Below the pieces are notes generated by a model. It ran no database searches and was not told the DNA's origin. It was given only the letters and a program-made list of their open reading frames with translations. Source: Candidatus Nealsoniibacteriota bacterium (lineage in GTDB: Bacteria; Patescibacteriota; Minisyncoccia; Minisyncoccales; PWPS01). Taken from it: DNA of 52,998 nucleotides. Within the stretch, counting starts at the first letter, position 1; each line of letters begins with the position of its first letter. The translations under genes and the position numbers were made by a program. This document shows positions 34,291-44,925 of the stretch, one piece after another. The stretch is taken from positions 1 through 52,998 of the forward strand of contig PWHW01000005.1 of the NCBI GenBank assembly GCA_003555075.1. The letters run 5' to 3'.

Positions 34291-35070
34291 ATGTTAAGTA
34301 AAAAGGGATTATTCGATCTCAAGGAAAAAGTAGCAGTGGTCACTGGAGGAAGAAGAGGAATGGGAAGAACTCATTGTTTAATGCTTGCTGATGCAGGAGC
34401 AAGAGTAGTGGTTTCCGATATTTCACTGGAGGATTGCGAAAAGGTTGTGGAAGAAATAAGAGAGCAAGGGGGTGAGGCGATTGCGGCTGAGTGTGACATA
34501 TCAAACAAGAGCGAGGGGGAGGAGTTGATGGAAAAGGCAAAGGAGACCTATGGAGGGATTGATATTTTGGTTAATAATGCGGGGATAGTGGATTTCAAGA
34601 GTTTTCTTGAACTCACGGAAGAAGATTGGGACAGGGTAATGGATATAAACCTTAAAGGTTACTTTTTATGCACCAGGGCTGCAGTGGAAGCGATGAAGGA
34701 AAGAGGAGAGGGAGTTGTTGTGAACATCGGGTCTGTTGCCATGGGTCAATCCGGAATAGGGTTCCCAAATGCCGTACCTTATGTATCCTCAAAAGGAGGT
34801 ATAGCGGGAATGACCGAAGCCCTTGCGGTGGACCTTGCCCCTCACAACATCAGAGTGAATACTGTTGCTCCGGGTATAATAGAAACTCCCATGATAGATC
34901 CGGTCAAAGAGGATAAAGAAGGAACAGAGGCACTGGTTTCACGTCTTCCCTTAAAAAGAATGGGGAAGCCGGAGGAGATATCCAGTGTTGTGCTTTTTCT
35001 TGCTTCCGACGCCTCTTCTTATATGACCGGAGCAGTAATTAATGTTGACGGGGGTTGGCTCTCGTCATAA
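34291..35070 (+). CDS. SDR family oxidoreductase
   Basis: VVTGGRRGMGR, NNAG, YVSSKGGI, GAVINVDGGWLSS. Confidence 0.92.
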   Translation: MLSKKGLFDLKEKVAVVTGGRRGMGRTHCLMLADAGARVVVSDISLEDCEKVVEEIREQGGEAIAAECDISNKSEGEELMEKAKETYGGIDILVNNAGIVDFKSFLELTEEDWDRVMDINLKGYFLCTRAAVEAMKERGEGVVVNIGSVAMGQSGIGFPNAVPYVSSKGGIAGMTEALAVDLAPHNIRVNTVAPGIIETPMIDPVKEDKEGTEALVSRLPLKRMGKPEEISSVVLFLASDASSYMTGAVINVDGGWLSS

Positions 35071-35087
35071 GATTTTGAATTATATTC

Positions 35088-36296
35088 ATGATCAAAGATC
35101 TGAAAGCAAGAGAGATACTGGACTCAAGGGGAGAACCGACAATTGAGGTTTCTCTCTTCACTGAAAAAGGTGAGTTTATCTCTTCTGTTCCTTCCGGGGC
35201 ATCTGCAGGAAGTCATGAGGCCAAGGAGCTGCGAGATGGAGAAGAGAGATACTTTGGAAAAGGGGTTTTAAGGGCTGTTCGCAAGATAGAAGAAGAGGTG
35301 CGTCCTCTTCTTATAGGAAGGAAAGTGGATCCAAGAAAAGTGGACGAGCTTTTAGTGGAGACTGATGGGACTTCAGACAAGTCTCGTTTGGGATCAAATG
35401 CTATTTTGGGAGTCTCGATGGCTGCATTTAAGGCTGCTGCCCTTGAAGAAGGAGTGGAGCTTTCCGAATATATTTCCTCTTCATTTGAACTTGAAAGAAG
35501 TATTCCTCGTCCTTGCTTTAATGTGGTGAACGGAGGAGTGCATTCGGGAAGCAATGTCAGTTTCCAAGAATTCATGGTAGTTCCTCATGAAGAATCATTT
35601 GAGAAGAATCTTCGTTTTGCATCTGAACTCCTTCATGCTTTGAAGAGTGCTATTCTAAAAGATTATGGAGTCAGTTCCGTTGATATAGGAGATGAAGGAG
35701 GTTTTTCTATCAAGGCCGGTTCCTCGCAAGAGATACTCTCTTTTTTAAGTAAAAATACAAAAAAAACTTCTTTTTTGATAGACGTTGCGGCCACGGAATT
35801 CCATGAAAAAGGAAATTATCTGCTTGATGGAAAAGTGATGAATAGGGACATGATGATATCTTTTTACGAGGAAATTATGAATGATTTCCCGATCATAGGA
35901 ATTGAGGATCCTCTGGAAGAAAATGATTTTTCCGGTTTTAGGGTGTTGACGGAAAAAATGGGAGAAACAATGATCGTCGGAGATGATCTTTTGGTTACCA
36001 ATCTAGAGAGAATGGAAAGGGCAAACAAAGAGGGGTCATGCAACGCCATGATCTTGAAAATTAATCAAATTGGAAGCGTTTCCGAATCGATCTTGGCAGC
36101 AAAAAAAGCCAAGGAGTTTGGATGGAAAATAATCGTTTCTCACCGTTCGGGGGAAACCAATGATGATTTTATTTCCGATCTTGCCGTGGGGGTAGGGGCA
36201 GATCATATCAAAGCGGGTGCTCCCCAGAGAGGAGAAAGGGTTGCCAAGTATAACAGGCTTTTAAAGCTGGAAAATAATTTGAAAGGTTGCTTATAA
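35088..36296 (+). CDS. eno: Enolase
   Basis: ILDSRGEPTIEVSL...SVPSGASAGSHEAKELRDG; IEDPLEENDFSGF; MILKINQIGSVSE; VSHRSGETNDDFI. Confidence 0.95.
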   Translation: MIKDLKAREILDSRGEPTIEVSLFTEKGEFISSVPSGASAGSHEAKELRDGEERYFGKGVLRAVRKIEEEVRPLLIGRKVDPRKVDELLVETDGTSDKSRLGSNAILGVSMAAFKAAALEEGVELSEYISSSFELERSIPRPCFNVVNGGVHSGSNVSFQEFMVVPHEESFEKNLRFASELLHALKSAILKDYGVSSVDIGDEGGFSIKAGSSQEILSFLSKNTKKTSFLIDVAATEFHEKGNYLLDGKVMNRDMMISFYEEIMNDFPIIGIEDPLEENDFSGFRVLTEKMGETMIVGDDLLVTNLERMERANKEGSCNAMILKINQIGSVSESILAAKKAKEFGWKIIVSHRSGETNDDFISDLAVGVGADHIKAGAPQRGERVAKYNRLLKLENNLKGCL

Positions 36297-36311
36297 AAAT
36301 ATTATAAGATC

Positions 36312-36716
36312 ATGACTCTTCGCCAAAAACTTTATATAATTCTGGGCGTTTCCATCCTTATTCTTGTGGGTTCGATAATCTACAGGGTGGTTGTCCCGCA
36401 AGAGGAATTTACTCCTCCTGATCAATATTCAAGAGAAGAGGTTGCCGAAGATATACTTGCAATGATGGAAAGGGAAAAAGAGAAGGACCAGGAAGAGAGA
36501 TTCTCTCGAAAGAGAGGGCAATTCAATGAAATAGTAAGAGAGGTTTACTTGACGGAGGAAAGCAAGTTGGATCACTTAAAAGAGAAAGTGGTTTCCGTGG
36601 AGAAGATGGTGGTGGAAATAGAAAGAATGATTGAAGAAGAAGAAACGGAAGAGAGAATTGAAGAGGCTCTTTCAGAGCTTCAAGATGATCTTGATACTAT
36701 CTTAGAGGAGATGTGA
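36312..36716 (+). CDS. Hypothetical TM + coiled-coil protein
   Basis: 134 aa; N-terminal TM LYIILGVSILILVGSIIY, acidic helix-rich remainder. Confidence 0.5.
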   Translation: MTLRQKLYIILGVSILILVGSIIYRVVVPQEEFTPPDQYSREEVAEDILAMMEREKEKDQEERFSRKRGQFNEIVREVYLTEESKLDHLKEKVVSVEKMVVEIERMIEEEETEERIEEALSELQDDLDTILEEM

Positions 36717-36746
36717 CCATTTGTCTCAAAAGAGCTTGGAAAGTAA

Positions 36747-38273
36747 ATGAAAAAGATCATGAAAAAGGGTAAAACAAAAGCCATTTTCATTGTAAGGGAT
36801 GGGTGGGGCTACAGAAAAGAGGAGGACTCCAACCTTATTGCCTCGGCAAACACTCCGAGCAATGATTCTTTAAAGGCCGATTATCCGTGGACTCTTCTTG
36901 AGTCTTCCGGAGAAGCGGTGGGGGTTCCAAGAGGATATCAGGGCAATTCCGAGGTGGGGCATCTCACCATAGGAGCCGGAAGAGTTATAAAACAGAGCCT
37001 TAAAAGGATAAATGAAGCAATAGACAACAAGAGTTTCTTTAAAAACAGCGAATTCCTTGAGGCAATAGATAATTGTAAGAAAAACGGTAGTCGGTTGCAT
37101 ATTTGCGGCCTTCTTCAGAAAGAGGGCGTGCATTCTCACATGGATCATTTATTTGCTTTGTTGGACCTTTGCAAGAAGAGGGAGTTCAAGGATGTATATA
37201 TTCATGTGATCACAGACGGAAGAGATGCGTCTGTGACAAAAGGGAGAGATTATCTCCATGAACTTGAAAATAAGATCGCATCATTGGGACTGGGGGAGGT
37301 GGCAACCATTTCGGGTAGGTATTATGCAATGGACAGGGATGAGAGATGGGAAAGAACAGAGAAGTCTTTCAATGCCATTGTAAGAGCCTTGTCAAAAGAA
37401 GATTTTAAGAATCCTCTCGAAAAGATCGAGGATTGTTACAAGAAAGGGGAGACCGATGAATTTATAGTTCCCCGAAAAAAAATTGATTACGAAGGTGTAA
37501 AAGAAGGAGATGCTTTCATCTTTTTCAATTTCAGAACTGACAGACCCCGTCAGCTTACGAGAAGAATAATGGAGAGTGAAAAAATTTTCTTTGTAGCTAT
37601 GACTGATTATTATCCCTTCATGAATGCCAGAATCGCTTTTCCGGAAGAGAAGCATGATAATATTTTGGGAGAGGTGCTTAGCAGAAAGGGAATAAAACAG
37701 CTTAGAATAAGTGAAACAGAAAAGTATGCACATGTCACTTTCTTTTTTAACGGACAAAAAGAGGATCCCTTCAAGGGAGAGGATCGGATAATGATACCGT
37801 CTCCTTCTGTCGATACATACGACAAGAAACCCGAGATGAGTGCTAAAGAGGTAGGTGAAAGAACAAGGAGCGAGATTCGGTCTGGGAAATATGATTTCAT
37901 TTTGGTTAATCTTGTCAATGGTGATATGGTGGGACATACGGGAAACAAGGAAGCCATAATCAAAGCCATCGAGGCTGTGGACAAAGAGACGGGAAAGATA
38001 GTGAAAGAGGGACGAGAAGAAGGGTATGATATCTTTGTTTTTGCCGATCACGGGAATGCCGAAGAAAAGAAGGGAGAAAGAATGACAAGTCATACCACGA
38101 ACCCCGTTCCTTTTATTCTTGTATCAGAGAAAGTAAAGACATTAAAAGAAGGAATGGGCTTGAAGGACATTGCTCCCACTCTTTTATCTTTAATGGGTAT
38201 AGACAAACCTCGGGAAATGACGGGGGAGAACATTTTTGAAAGCGATTTTCTTGATAAAAAAGGGGAGTCGTAA
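36747..38273 (+). CDS. gpmI: 2,3-bisphosphoglycerate-independent phosphoglycerate mutase
   Basis: VRDGWGYR...GNSEVGHLTIGAGRVIKQSL; ADHGNAEEK. Confidence 0.93.
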   Translation: MKKIMKKGKTKAIFIVRDGWGYRKEEDSNLIASANTPSNDSLKADYPWTLLESSGEAVGVPRGYQGNSEVGHLTIGAGRVIKQSLKRINEAIDNKSFFKNSEFLEAIDNCKKNGSRLHICGLLQKEGVHSHMDHLFALLDLCKKREFKDVYIHVITDGRDASVTKGRDYLHELENKIASLGLGEVATISGRYYAMDRDERWERTEKSFNAIVRALSKEDFKNPLEKIEDCYKKGETDEFIVPRKKIDYEGVKEGDAFIFFNFRTDRPRQLTRRIMESEKIFFVAMTDYYPFMNARIAFPEEKHDNILGEVLSRKGIKQLRISETEKYAHVTFFFNGQKEDPFKGEDRIMIPSPSVDTYDKKPEMSAKEVGERTRSEIRSGKYDFILVNLVNGDMVGHTGNKEAIIKAIEAVDKETGKIVKEGREEGYDIFVFADHGNAEEKKGERMTSHTTNPVPFILVSEKVKTLKEGMGLKDIAPTLLSLMGIDKPREMTGENIFESDFLDKKGES

Positions 38274-38311
38274 TACAATGGGGTAATAAAAAGCGGTAAT
38301 TTTTACTTCTT

Positions 38312-38554
38312 ATGGCTAAAAAAGTACGCATATACTCCACACCAACCTGTACTTATTGTATCGTGCTCAAAAGATATTTGGATGAGAAAGGTGTGGATTA
38401 TGAGGAAGTCGATATAAGTAAAGACGAGAAAGCTCAAAAAGAAATGGTGGAAAAAACGGGGCAAATGGGCGTTCCTGTAACAGAAATAGGTGAGGAGCTG
38501 GTAATAGGTTTTGATAAAAATAAAATAGAAGAGCTTTTAGATGATAAACAGTAA
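38312..38554 (+). CDS. Glutaredoxin-like protein
   Basis: RIYSTPTCTYCIVLKRYLDEKGVDYEEVDI. Confidence 0.88.
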   Translation: MAKKVRIYSTPTCTYCIVLKRYLDEKGVDYEEVDISKDEKAQKEMVEKTGQMGVPVTEIGEELVIGFDKNKIEELLDDKQ

Positions 38555-38572
38555 TTAAAAATTTACAGATCC

Positions 38573-39601
38573 ATGCCCTCAAGAATCGCTATAAACGGTT
38601 TTGGAAGAATAGGAAGAGCCGTTTTCAAAAACATAATACGTAATTATTCCGATGAAATGGAGATCGTGGCAATAAACGATCTCACGGATTCGGAAACCTT
38701 GGTTCACCTCTTAAGGTACGATTCGGTTTACGGAATGTATGAGGAAGAGCTATTGATGGATGACGGGTTTCTTCTGGTAGGAGAAAGAGGGGAAGATTCA
38801 AAGATAAAGCTTTTTTCTGAAAAAGATCCTCTTGGTCTTCCTTGGGAGGATCTGGATATCGATATAGTGTTGGAATGCACAGGGTTGTTTACCGATCATG
38901 AAGGGGCAAAGAAGCATCTTGATGCGGGAGCAAAGAAAGTTATTATTTCCGCCCCTTCAAAAGACCCGGAAAAAGTACCCTCTTTCGTGATGGGTGTGAA
39001 CGAAAAAAGTTATGATTCCGGCAGTGATGATATTGTTGATATGGGATCTTGTACTACCAATTGTTTGGCTCCCATTCTGAAGATCATTCATGATAATTTT
39101 GGCGTGGAACGTGGCATGATGACCACCATACATAGCTATACGGCCAATCAGAATCTTTTGGATGGTCCTCATAAGGACAAAAGGAGGGCGAGGGCTGCCG
39201 CTGAGAATATTATTCCCACTACCACCGGTGCGGCAAGAGCTATAGGGAGAGTTCTTCCCGAATTGGAAGGAAAGGTGGAGGGCATGGCTATACGGGTTCC
39301 CACACCCACTGTTTCTGTAATAGACCTTGTATGTCGTTTAAAAGAGAGTGTTACGGAAGAAGATCTCAAGAATATTTTTAAAGGGGAATCCGAAAAAGAG
39401 GGCTTAAGAGGGATTCTGGGAGTGGAGGATGCTCCCCTTGTCTCTTCCGATTATATAGGAAGCAATTTTTCTTCCGTAGTGGACTCGGAACTCGTATCTT
39501 CAAACGAGAAAATGGCAAAGATCTTTGCATGGTATGACAATGAGTGGGGCTATTCCGCCAGACTTGCCGATTTTGCTTATTATATATCAAAAGAATTATA
39601 A
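38573..39601 (+). CDS. gap: Glyceraldehyde-3-phosphate dehydrogenase
   Basis: INGFGRIGR, SCTTNCLAP, HSYTANQNLLDGPHKDKRRARAAAENIIPTTTGAA. Confidence 0.96.
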   Translation: MPSRIAINGFGRIGRAVFKNIIRNYSDEMEIVAINDLTDSETLVHLLRYDSVYGMYEEELLMDDGFLLVGERGEDSKIKLFSEKDPLGLPWEDLDIDIVLECTGLFTDHEGAKKHLDAGAKKVIISAPSKDPEKVPSFVMGVNEKSYDSGSDDIVDMGSCTTNCLAPILKIIHDNFGVERGMMTTIHSYTANQNLLDGPHKDKRRARAAAENIIPTTTGAARAIGRVLPELEGKVEGMAIRVPTPTVSVIDLVCRLKESVTEEDLKNIFKGESEKEGLRGILGVEDAPLVSSDYIGSNFSSVVDSELVSSNEKMAKIFAWYDNEWGYSARLADFAYYISKEL

Positions 39602-39619
39602 AAGTTAACGAAAATTCTT

Positions 39620-41527
39620 ATGCACAAAAAAGATGGCATGTATTACCCATCTGAAGAGATTGCTGAGGGTGCGCATGTAAACAGTGAGCATATCTATAAA
39701 GAAGCTGAGAATGATCCTGTTAAATTCTGGGAAGATAGAGCAAGAGAGATTGATTGGAGAGAGGAATGGGAGACATCTTTCATCCACAAACCTCCTTACT
39801 TTGAGTGGTTTCTCGGAGGGAAACTCAATATTACGGAGAGTTTTCTTGACAAAAACAAGGATAGCGATAAAACAGCTATTATCTTCTGCCCCAATTCTCC
39901 GGATGAGGAAGAGAGAAAAATAAGTTACAGAGAGCTTTACAGAGAGGTGAATCGGTTTTCCAATGCCTTAAAGAGAATGGGGGTTAGAAAAGGGGAGTCG
40001 GTGGGAATATATCTTCCCATGATACCTGAAGCTATATTTGCTCTACTTGCATGTGCACGCATCGGAGCAATGCATGCGGTTGTCTTTTCGGCTTTCAGTC
40101 CTTCTGCCTTGAGAGTTAGGATGCAGGATGTGGGCGCGAGGGTTCTGATAACTGCCGATGGATTTTCTAGGGCGGGGGAATTCATAGAGTTGAAAAAACA
40201 GGCCGATGAAGGGATAAAAGATACTTCCGTAGAAAAAATGATAGTGGTGAAAAGAGGAAGTAATGAGATTGATTTTACCGAAAAAGATGTGTGGTATCAT
40301 GAGATCATAAAAGAAGAAAGCGAAGAATGCCCCGCTGAGATAATGGATAGTGAGGACCCTTTCTTCGTGCTTTACACAAGTGGATCTACAGGAAAACCCA
40401 AGGGAGTACTTCATGCTTGCGGGGGTTATGCTGTACAAGCAAAAGCCACTGGGAAGTTAATATTCGATCTCAAGGGGAGTGATGTTTTTTGGTCCACCGC
40501 AGATATAGGGTGGATCACAGGTCATACTTACACTGTTTATAGCCCTCTTTTAAATGGTGCAACTTTGTTGCTCTTTGAAGGTGTTCCCAATTGGCCTGAA
40601 CCGGACAGGTTTGCCAAAATAATCGAAAAGCACAAAGTTACTGCCTTTTACACCGCGCCCACGGCCGTGAGAATGTTGAAAACACAACTTGGTGACTTTC
40701 AACGTGAATTGGATAGCTTAAGAATATTGGGATCGGTGGGCGAACCAATAGATGAGGATTCTTGGGAATGGTTCTATAAGATAGTAGGAAAAGAAAGATG
40801 TCCGCTAGTTGACACTTGGTGGCAGACTGAAACAGGGGGTATTTTGATGAGTTCTCTTCCCGGGGTGGGACCCTTTAAGCCTACTTTTGCGGGCAGACCA
40901 TTTCCCGGAGTAAAATTCAAGGTTTATGATGAAGATGGCAATGAAATGCCTCCCAATAAAGAGGGGGATCTTGTGATACTTCCTCCTTTTGCACCGGGAA
41001 TGTTGAGAGGGGTCTATAAGAATGATGAGAAATATAGAGAAGAATATTTTTCGGTGTTCGGCGAGGAGGTTTATTATACTTCCGATACGGCATATTATGA
41101 TGAGAAAGGCCTTTTCAGAATAGTGGGAAGAGCAGATGATGTTATAAAGGTTGCGGGTCATAGGCTCTCTACGGGAGAGCTTGAGAATGCCATTTCAAAA
41201 CATGAGGATATAGTGGAATGTGCCGTGGTCGGTATTAAGGATGAAATAAAAGGAGAAGCTCCCGTGGCTTTTGTGGTATCGAATTCAGGTAAGGATTCCG
41301 ATGATCTCGTTGGGGAGGTAAAGAAGATGTTAATGAGTGAAATAGGTCCCATAGCCTCTTTGAAGCAAGTGTACATTGTCCCTGATCTTCCAAAGACCAG
41401 GTCCGGTAAAATAATGAGAAGGATTATGAAAAAGATATTCTCGGGAGAGGATCTCGGGGATCTTTCTACACTTGCAAACCCCGAGAGCGTAGATGGTCTC
41501 AAAGAAGAAATACAAAAAGGGCAATAG
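39620..41527 (+). CDS. acs: Acetyl-CoA synthetase, AMP-forming
   Basis: LYTSGSTGKPKGVLHACGGY, WWQTETGG, GRADDVIKVAGHRLSTGELE, KTRSGKIMRR. Confidence 0.93.
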   Translation: MHKKDGMYYPSEEIAEGAHVNSEHIYKEAENDPVKFWEDRAREIDWREEWETSFIHKPPYFEWFLGGKLNITESFLDKNKDSDKTAIIFCPNSPDEEERKISYRELYREVNRFSNALKRMGVRKGESVGIYLPMIPEAIFALLACARIGAMHAVVFSAFSPSALRVRMQDVGARVLITADGFSRAGEFIELKKQADEGIKDTSVEKMIVVKRGSNEIDFTEKDVWYHEIIKEESEECPAEIMDSEDPFFVLYTSGSTGKPKGVLHACGGYAVQAKATGKLIFDLKGSDVFWSTADIGWITGHTYTVYSPLLNGATLLLFEGVPNWPEPDRFAKIIEKHKVTAFYTAPTAVRMLKTQLGDFQRELDSLRILGSVGEPIDEDSWEWFYKIVGKERCPLVDTWWQTETGGILMSSLPGVGPFKPTFAGRPFPGVKFKVYDEDGNEMPPNKEGDLVILPPFAPGMLRGVYKNDEKYREEYFSVFGEEVYYTSDTAYYDEKGLFRIVGRADDVIKVAGHRLSTGELENAISKHEDIVECAVVGIKDEIKGEAPVAFVVSNSGKDSDDLVGEVKKMLMSEIGPIASLKQVYIVPDLPKTRSGKIMRRIMKKIFSGEDLGDLSTLANPESVDGLKEEIQKGQ

Positions 41528-41548
41528 AATCTAATAACGCAATTGATC

Positions 41549-42469
41549 ATGCTTATAGTCATTGGACATAAAAATCCCGACACTGATACGGTTGTTTCAG
41601 CTGAAATGTTCTCACGTTTCCTTAAAGATGAAGGAAAGAACGCACAATCAGCCATTCCCGGAGAAGTGAACAATGAAACAAAGTTCGTTTTTTCCCGCTT
41701 GGAAGAGAAAATTCCTCGCATAGTGACAGAGAAAGAAAAAAATGAAGGAGAGTTCTTTCTTGTTGATCATAATGATATGAGGCAAAGTGTGGCCAAAAAA
41801 GAGAACGTATGGGGAATTCTGGATCACCACCTCTTATCCGGATTAAGAACTGATAGTCCCATATATTGCAGAATAGAACCGCTCGGAAGTACTTGCACTC
41901 TTATTTATAAGATGATGAAAGACAGAGGAATGAATCCTGACAAAAAAGAGGCGGCGCTTCTTCTTTCGGGCATAATCTCTGACACTCTCAATCTTAATTC
42001 TGCCACTACTACCAGCGAGGATATAGATCTTTATTATGAGCTTGTTGATATTGCGGGTATCGATCCCGAAGATTTTGCCAAGGGAATGTTTGAAGCAAAA
42101 TCAGATTTTTCGGGAATGGAGATGAAAGATATTATTCGTGGGGATTTGAAGGAATATGAATTCGGGGGCAAAAAGGTGGGCATTGGGGTTGCCGAGACCA
42201 CTTCCCTCAAGTTCTTTAAAGAGAACGAGAATGATGTCGTAGAAAATATAGTGAAGGTGAAAAAAGAAGAAGGTTTTGATGCTCTTTTCTTTGGAGTGGT
42301 GGATATAATAAATCAAGATACTTATCTTTATCCGGCGGAAGAAGAAGAGGTTGAGTCTATCAAGAAAGTTTTTAAGGGAAGAAGAGAAGGTAAGTTCTTC
42401 CTATTGAAAGGAACTTCTTCCAGAAAGAAAGAGATCGCTCCGCCCTTATCGGAATATTACGGCACATGA
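41549..42469 (+). CDS. ppaC: Manganese-dependent inorganic pyrophosphatase (DHH family)
   Basis: VIGHKNPDTDTVVSA, LVDHNDMRQ, ILDHHLLSG, SGIISDTLNLNSATTT. Confidence 0.92.
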   Translation: MLIVIGHKNPDTDTVVSAEMFSRFLKDEGKNAQSAIPGEVNNETKFVFSRLEEKIPRIVTEKEKNEGEFFLVDHNDMRQSVAKKENVWGILDHHLLSGLRTDSPIYCRIEPLGSTCTLIYKMMKDRGMNPDKKEAALLLSGIISDTLNLNSATTTSEDIDLYYELVDIAGIDPEDFAKGMFEAKSDFSGMEMKDIIRGDLKEYEFGGKKVGIGVAETTSLKFFKENENDVVENIVKVKKEEGFDALFFGVVDIINQDTYLYPAEEEEVESIKKVFKGRREGKFFLLKGTSSRKKEIAPPLSEYYGT

Positions 42470-42542
42470 TTCCACCTTCTTCATTCAATAAATTTATCAC
42501 CGAGGCCTTTGTAAATAAAAGGAAATTTTTATAACACGTTTT

Positions 42543-44894
42543 ATGCCAAAATACACTGTACCATATAGTCAAATATCTCAAGAAGACCTTTCGCTTGTCG
42601 GGGGAAAGAATGCTTCTCTGGGAGAAATGATAAGAGCGCTTTCAAGCAAAGGAGTGGCTGTACCCGGGGGATTTGCTGTTACTACGGAAAGTTACTGGTC
42701 CTTCTTTGAAGAGAACGGGATAGAGGAAGAGCTGAAAAAGATATTGGGAGAATTTGACAGAGAAAGTACTAAAAGCCTTAGAGAGACTGGAGAAAGGGCA
42801 AGAGAGGTGATAATGAAGGGAAAATTTCCGGAGGAGGTGGAAAGATCCATCAGGTCGTCTTACAGGGAAATGTGCCGTGAAAACGATAATTTGAGTGTGG
42901 CAATAAGATCGTCCGCCGTATGTGAAGATGCTCCGGATGCTTCTTTTGCGGGGCAATTTGAAACTTTTCTTAATGTATCGGGAGAGGAGGAGGTGTTGGA
43001 AGCGGTAAAGAAATGTATTGCTTCTTCTTTTAATGACCGCGTTATCGCATATAGAGAGGAAAAAAAAGTTCCTCATTTGAAATTTGCTCTTTCGGTGGGA
43101 GTTCAAAGAATGGTGCGTTCCGATCTTTCTTCTTCCGGTATAATGTTCACTCTTGATACGGAAAGTGGCTTTCGGGATGTGGTCTTGATAAATTCCATTT
43201 TTGGAGTGGGAGAGATGATAGTACAGGGAAGTATAACTCCTGATGAGTTCTATGTATTTAAGCCCACTCTCAAAAAAGGCTATCCTGCCATCATCAGAAA
43301 GGACCTCGGAAGGAAGACCAAACAATTTACGTACAATGAAGATGGAGGCTTAAAAGAAGAGGAAGTTGCAGAGGAAAAAGCTTTGCGATTCTCTATTACC
43401 AATGAAGAAATACTTACTCTTTCAAAATGGGCTGTGATCATAGAAGAGCATTACGGGAGACCCCAAGACATTGAATGGGCGAAGGATGGATTGACGGGAG
43501 AGCTCTTTATTGTTCAGTCCCGCCCGGAAACCATTCATGCTCCCAAGGATACTCGGGTCTACAAGGAGTACGATCTTCAAACGGACAGGGAGCCCATACT
43601 GAAGGGTATTGCTGTCGGAGAAAAAGTGAATTATGGAAGAGTAAAGGTTATAGAGGATGTAAATGAAATGGAGAAGTTTGAAAAAGGGGATGTGCTTGTA
43701 ACAAGAATGACAGACCCGGATTGGGTGAGCATAATGAGATTGGCTGCCGCTATAATCACCGACGAAGGAGGTAAAACCGCGCATGCTTCTATTGTTGGAA
43801 GAGAGCTTGGAATACCTACTATTGTCGGAACAGAAAAGGGAACAAAGGTTTTAAAGGACGGAATGGAGGTTACCGTGGATTGTACACAAGGATTAAGTGG
43901 AAAAGTTTATGAAGGAAAGGTTCCGTTCTCGGTCAATGAACATGATCTTGAAAAAGTGCCCGGAACGAAGACCGGAGTAATGCTTAACATAGGAACCCCT
44001 GAAATGGCTTTTAGGGCCTCGCATCTTCCCTGTGAAGGAGTTGGACTTGCAAGACTGGAGTTTGTTCTTGCCGAAAAGGTTAAGGTTCATCCTTTGGCAC
44101 TTTGCGAGTTTGATAAAATAGAGGACGAAGCTTTAAAAGAGAAGATAGGAAGGATTACCGTAGAACACGATAATAAAGAAGAGCATTTTGTTAAGGAGCT
44201 TGCGGAAGGAGTTGCGCAGATCGCAGCAGCCTTTTATCCTAAAGAGGTGATCGTTAGACTTTCAGATTTTAAAACCAATGAATATCGTAATCTAATAGGA
44301 GGAGAGCTTTATGAAAGAGAAGAATCCAATCCCATGATAGGTTTTCGAGGAGCCTCTCGTTATCTCAATGAAAGGTTTTATCCTGCCTTTAAATTGGAGT
44401 GTGAGGCATTAAAAAGAGTAAAAGAGGTTTTTGGATTGAACAATATATCTCTTATGATTCCCTTTTGCAGAAGCATAGAGGAGGGTGAGAAAGTTAAAGC
44501 AAGCATCAAGGAACAAGGATTGGACGATGTGGATATATATGTCATGGCGGAAATTCCTTCTAATTTGATTCTTGCCAAAGGATTTGCTGAAGTTTTTGAC
44601 GGGTTTTCAATAGGAAGTAACGATTTGGCACAATTGACACTTGGAGTGGATAGGGATAATTCACTTTTATCCAAAAAGTATGATGAAAATGATCCGGCAG
44701 TCAGAGGATTTATAGAAAGGTTTCTTTGGGAGGCGCACGAGGTGAATAAGAAAGTTGGAATATGCGGAGAGGCTCCGGCCATAATACCCGGATTTGTTGA
44801 TTTTCTTGTAAGAAGTGGCATTGATTACGTTTCTGTTAACCCGGATTCCTTTGTGCAAACAATAAAGAAGATTCATCAAGAAGAGAAGGAGTAA
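42543..44894 (+). CDS. ppsA: Phosphoenolpyruvate synthase
   Basis: VGGKNASLGEM, AIRSSAVCEDAPDASFAGQFETFLNV, DEGGKTAHASIVGRELGIPTIVGT, GSNDLAQLTLGVDRD, GICGEAP. Confidence 0.95.
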   Translation: MPKYTVPYSQISQEDLSLVGGKNASLGEMIRALSSKGVAVPGGFAVTTESYWSFFEENGIEEELKKILGEFDRESTKSLRETGERAREVIMKGKFPEEVERSIRSSYREMCRENDNLSVAIRSSAVCEDAPDASFAGQFETFLNVSGEEEVLEAVKKCIASSFNDRVIAYREEKKVPHLKFALSVGVQRMVRSDLSSSGIMFTLDTESGFRDVVLINSIFGVGEMIVQGSITPDEFYVFKPTLKKGYPAIIRKDLGRKTKQFTYNEDGGLKEEEVAEEKALRFSITNEEILTLSKWAVIIEEHYGRPQDIEWAKDGLTGELFIVQSRPETIHAPKDTRVYKEYDLQTDREPILKGIAVGEKVNYGRVKVIEDVNEMEKFEKGDVLVTRMTDPDWVSIMRLAAAIITDEGGKTAHASIVGRELGIPTIVGTEKGTKVLKDGMEVTVDCTQGLSGKVYEGKVPFSVNEHDLEKVPGTKTGVMLNIGTPEMAFRASHLPCEGVGLARLEFVLAEKVKVHPLALCEFDKIEDEALKEKIGRITVEHDNKEEHFVKELAEGVAQIAAAFYPKEVIVRLSDFKTNEYRNLIGGELYEREESNPMIGFRGASRYLNERFYPAFKLECEALKRVKEVFGLNNISLMIPFCRSIEEGEKVKASIKEQGLDDVDIYVMAEIPSNLILAKGFAEVFDGFSIGSNDLAQLTLGVDRDNSLLSKKYDENDPAVRGFIERFLWEAHEVNKKVGICGEAPAIIPGFVDFLVRSGIDYVSVNPDSFVQTIKKIHQEEKE

Positions 44895-44925
44895 GAAGAT
44901 TTTTTTCCCTTTTTACGGGGATTGC

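Noticed and set aside
37392-38093. Long antisense ORF (233 aa) opposite gpmI, and other minus-strand ORFs within + genes
   Set aside because: Mirror frames of strongly coding, purine-rich genes; no start-site context or domain signal.
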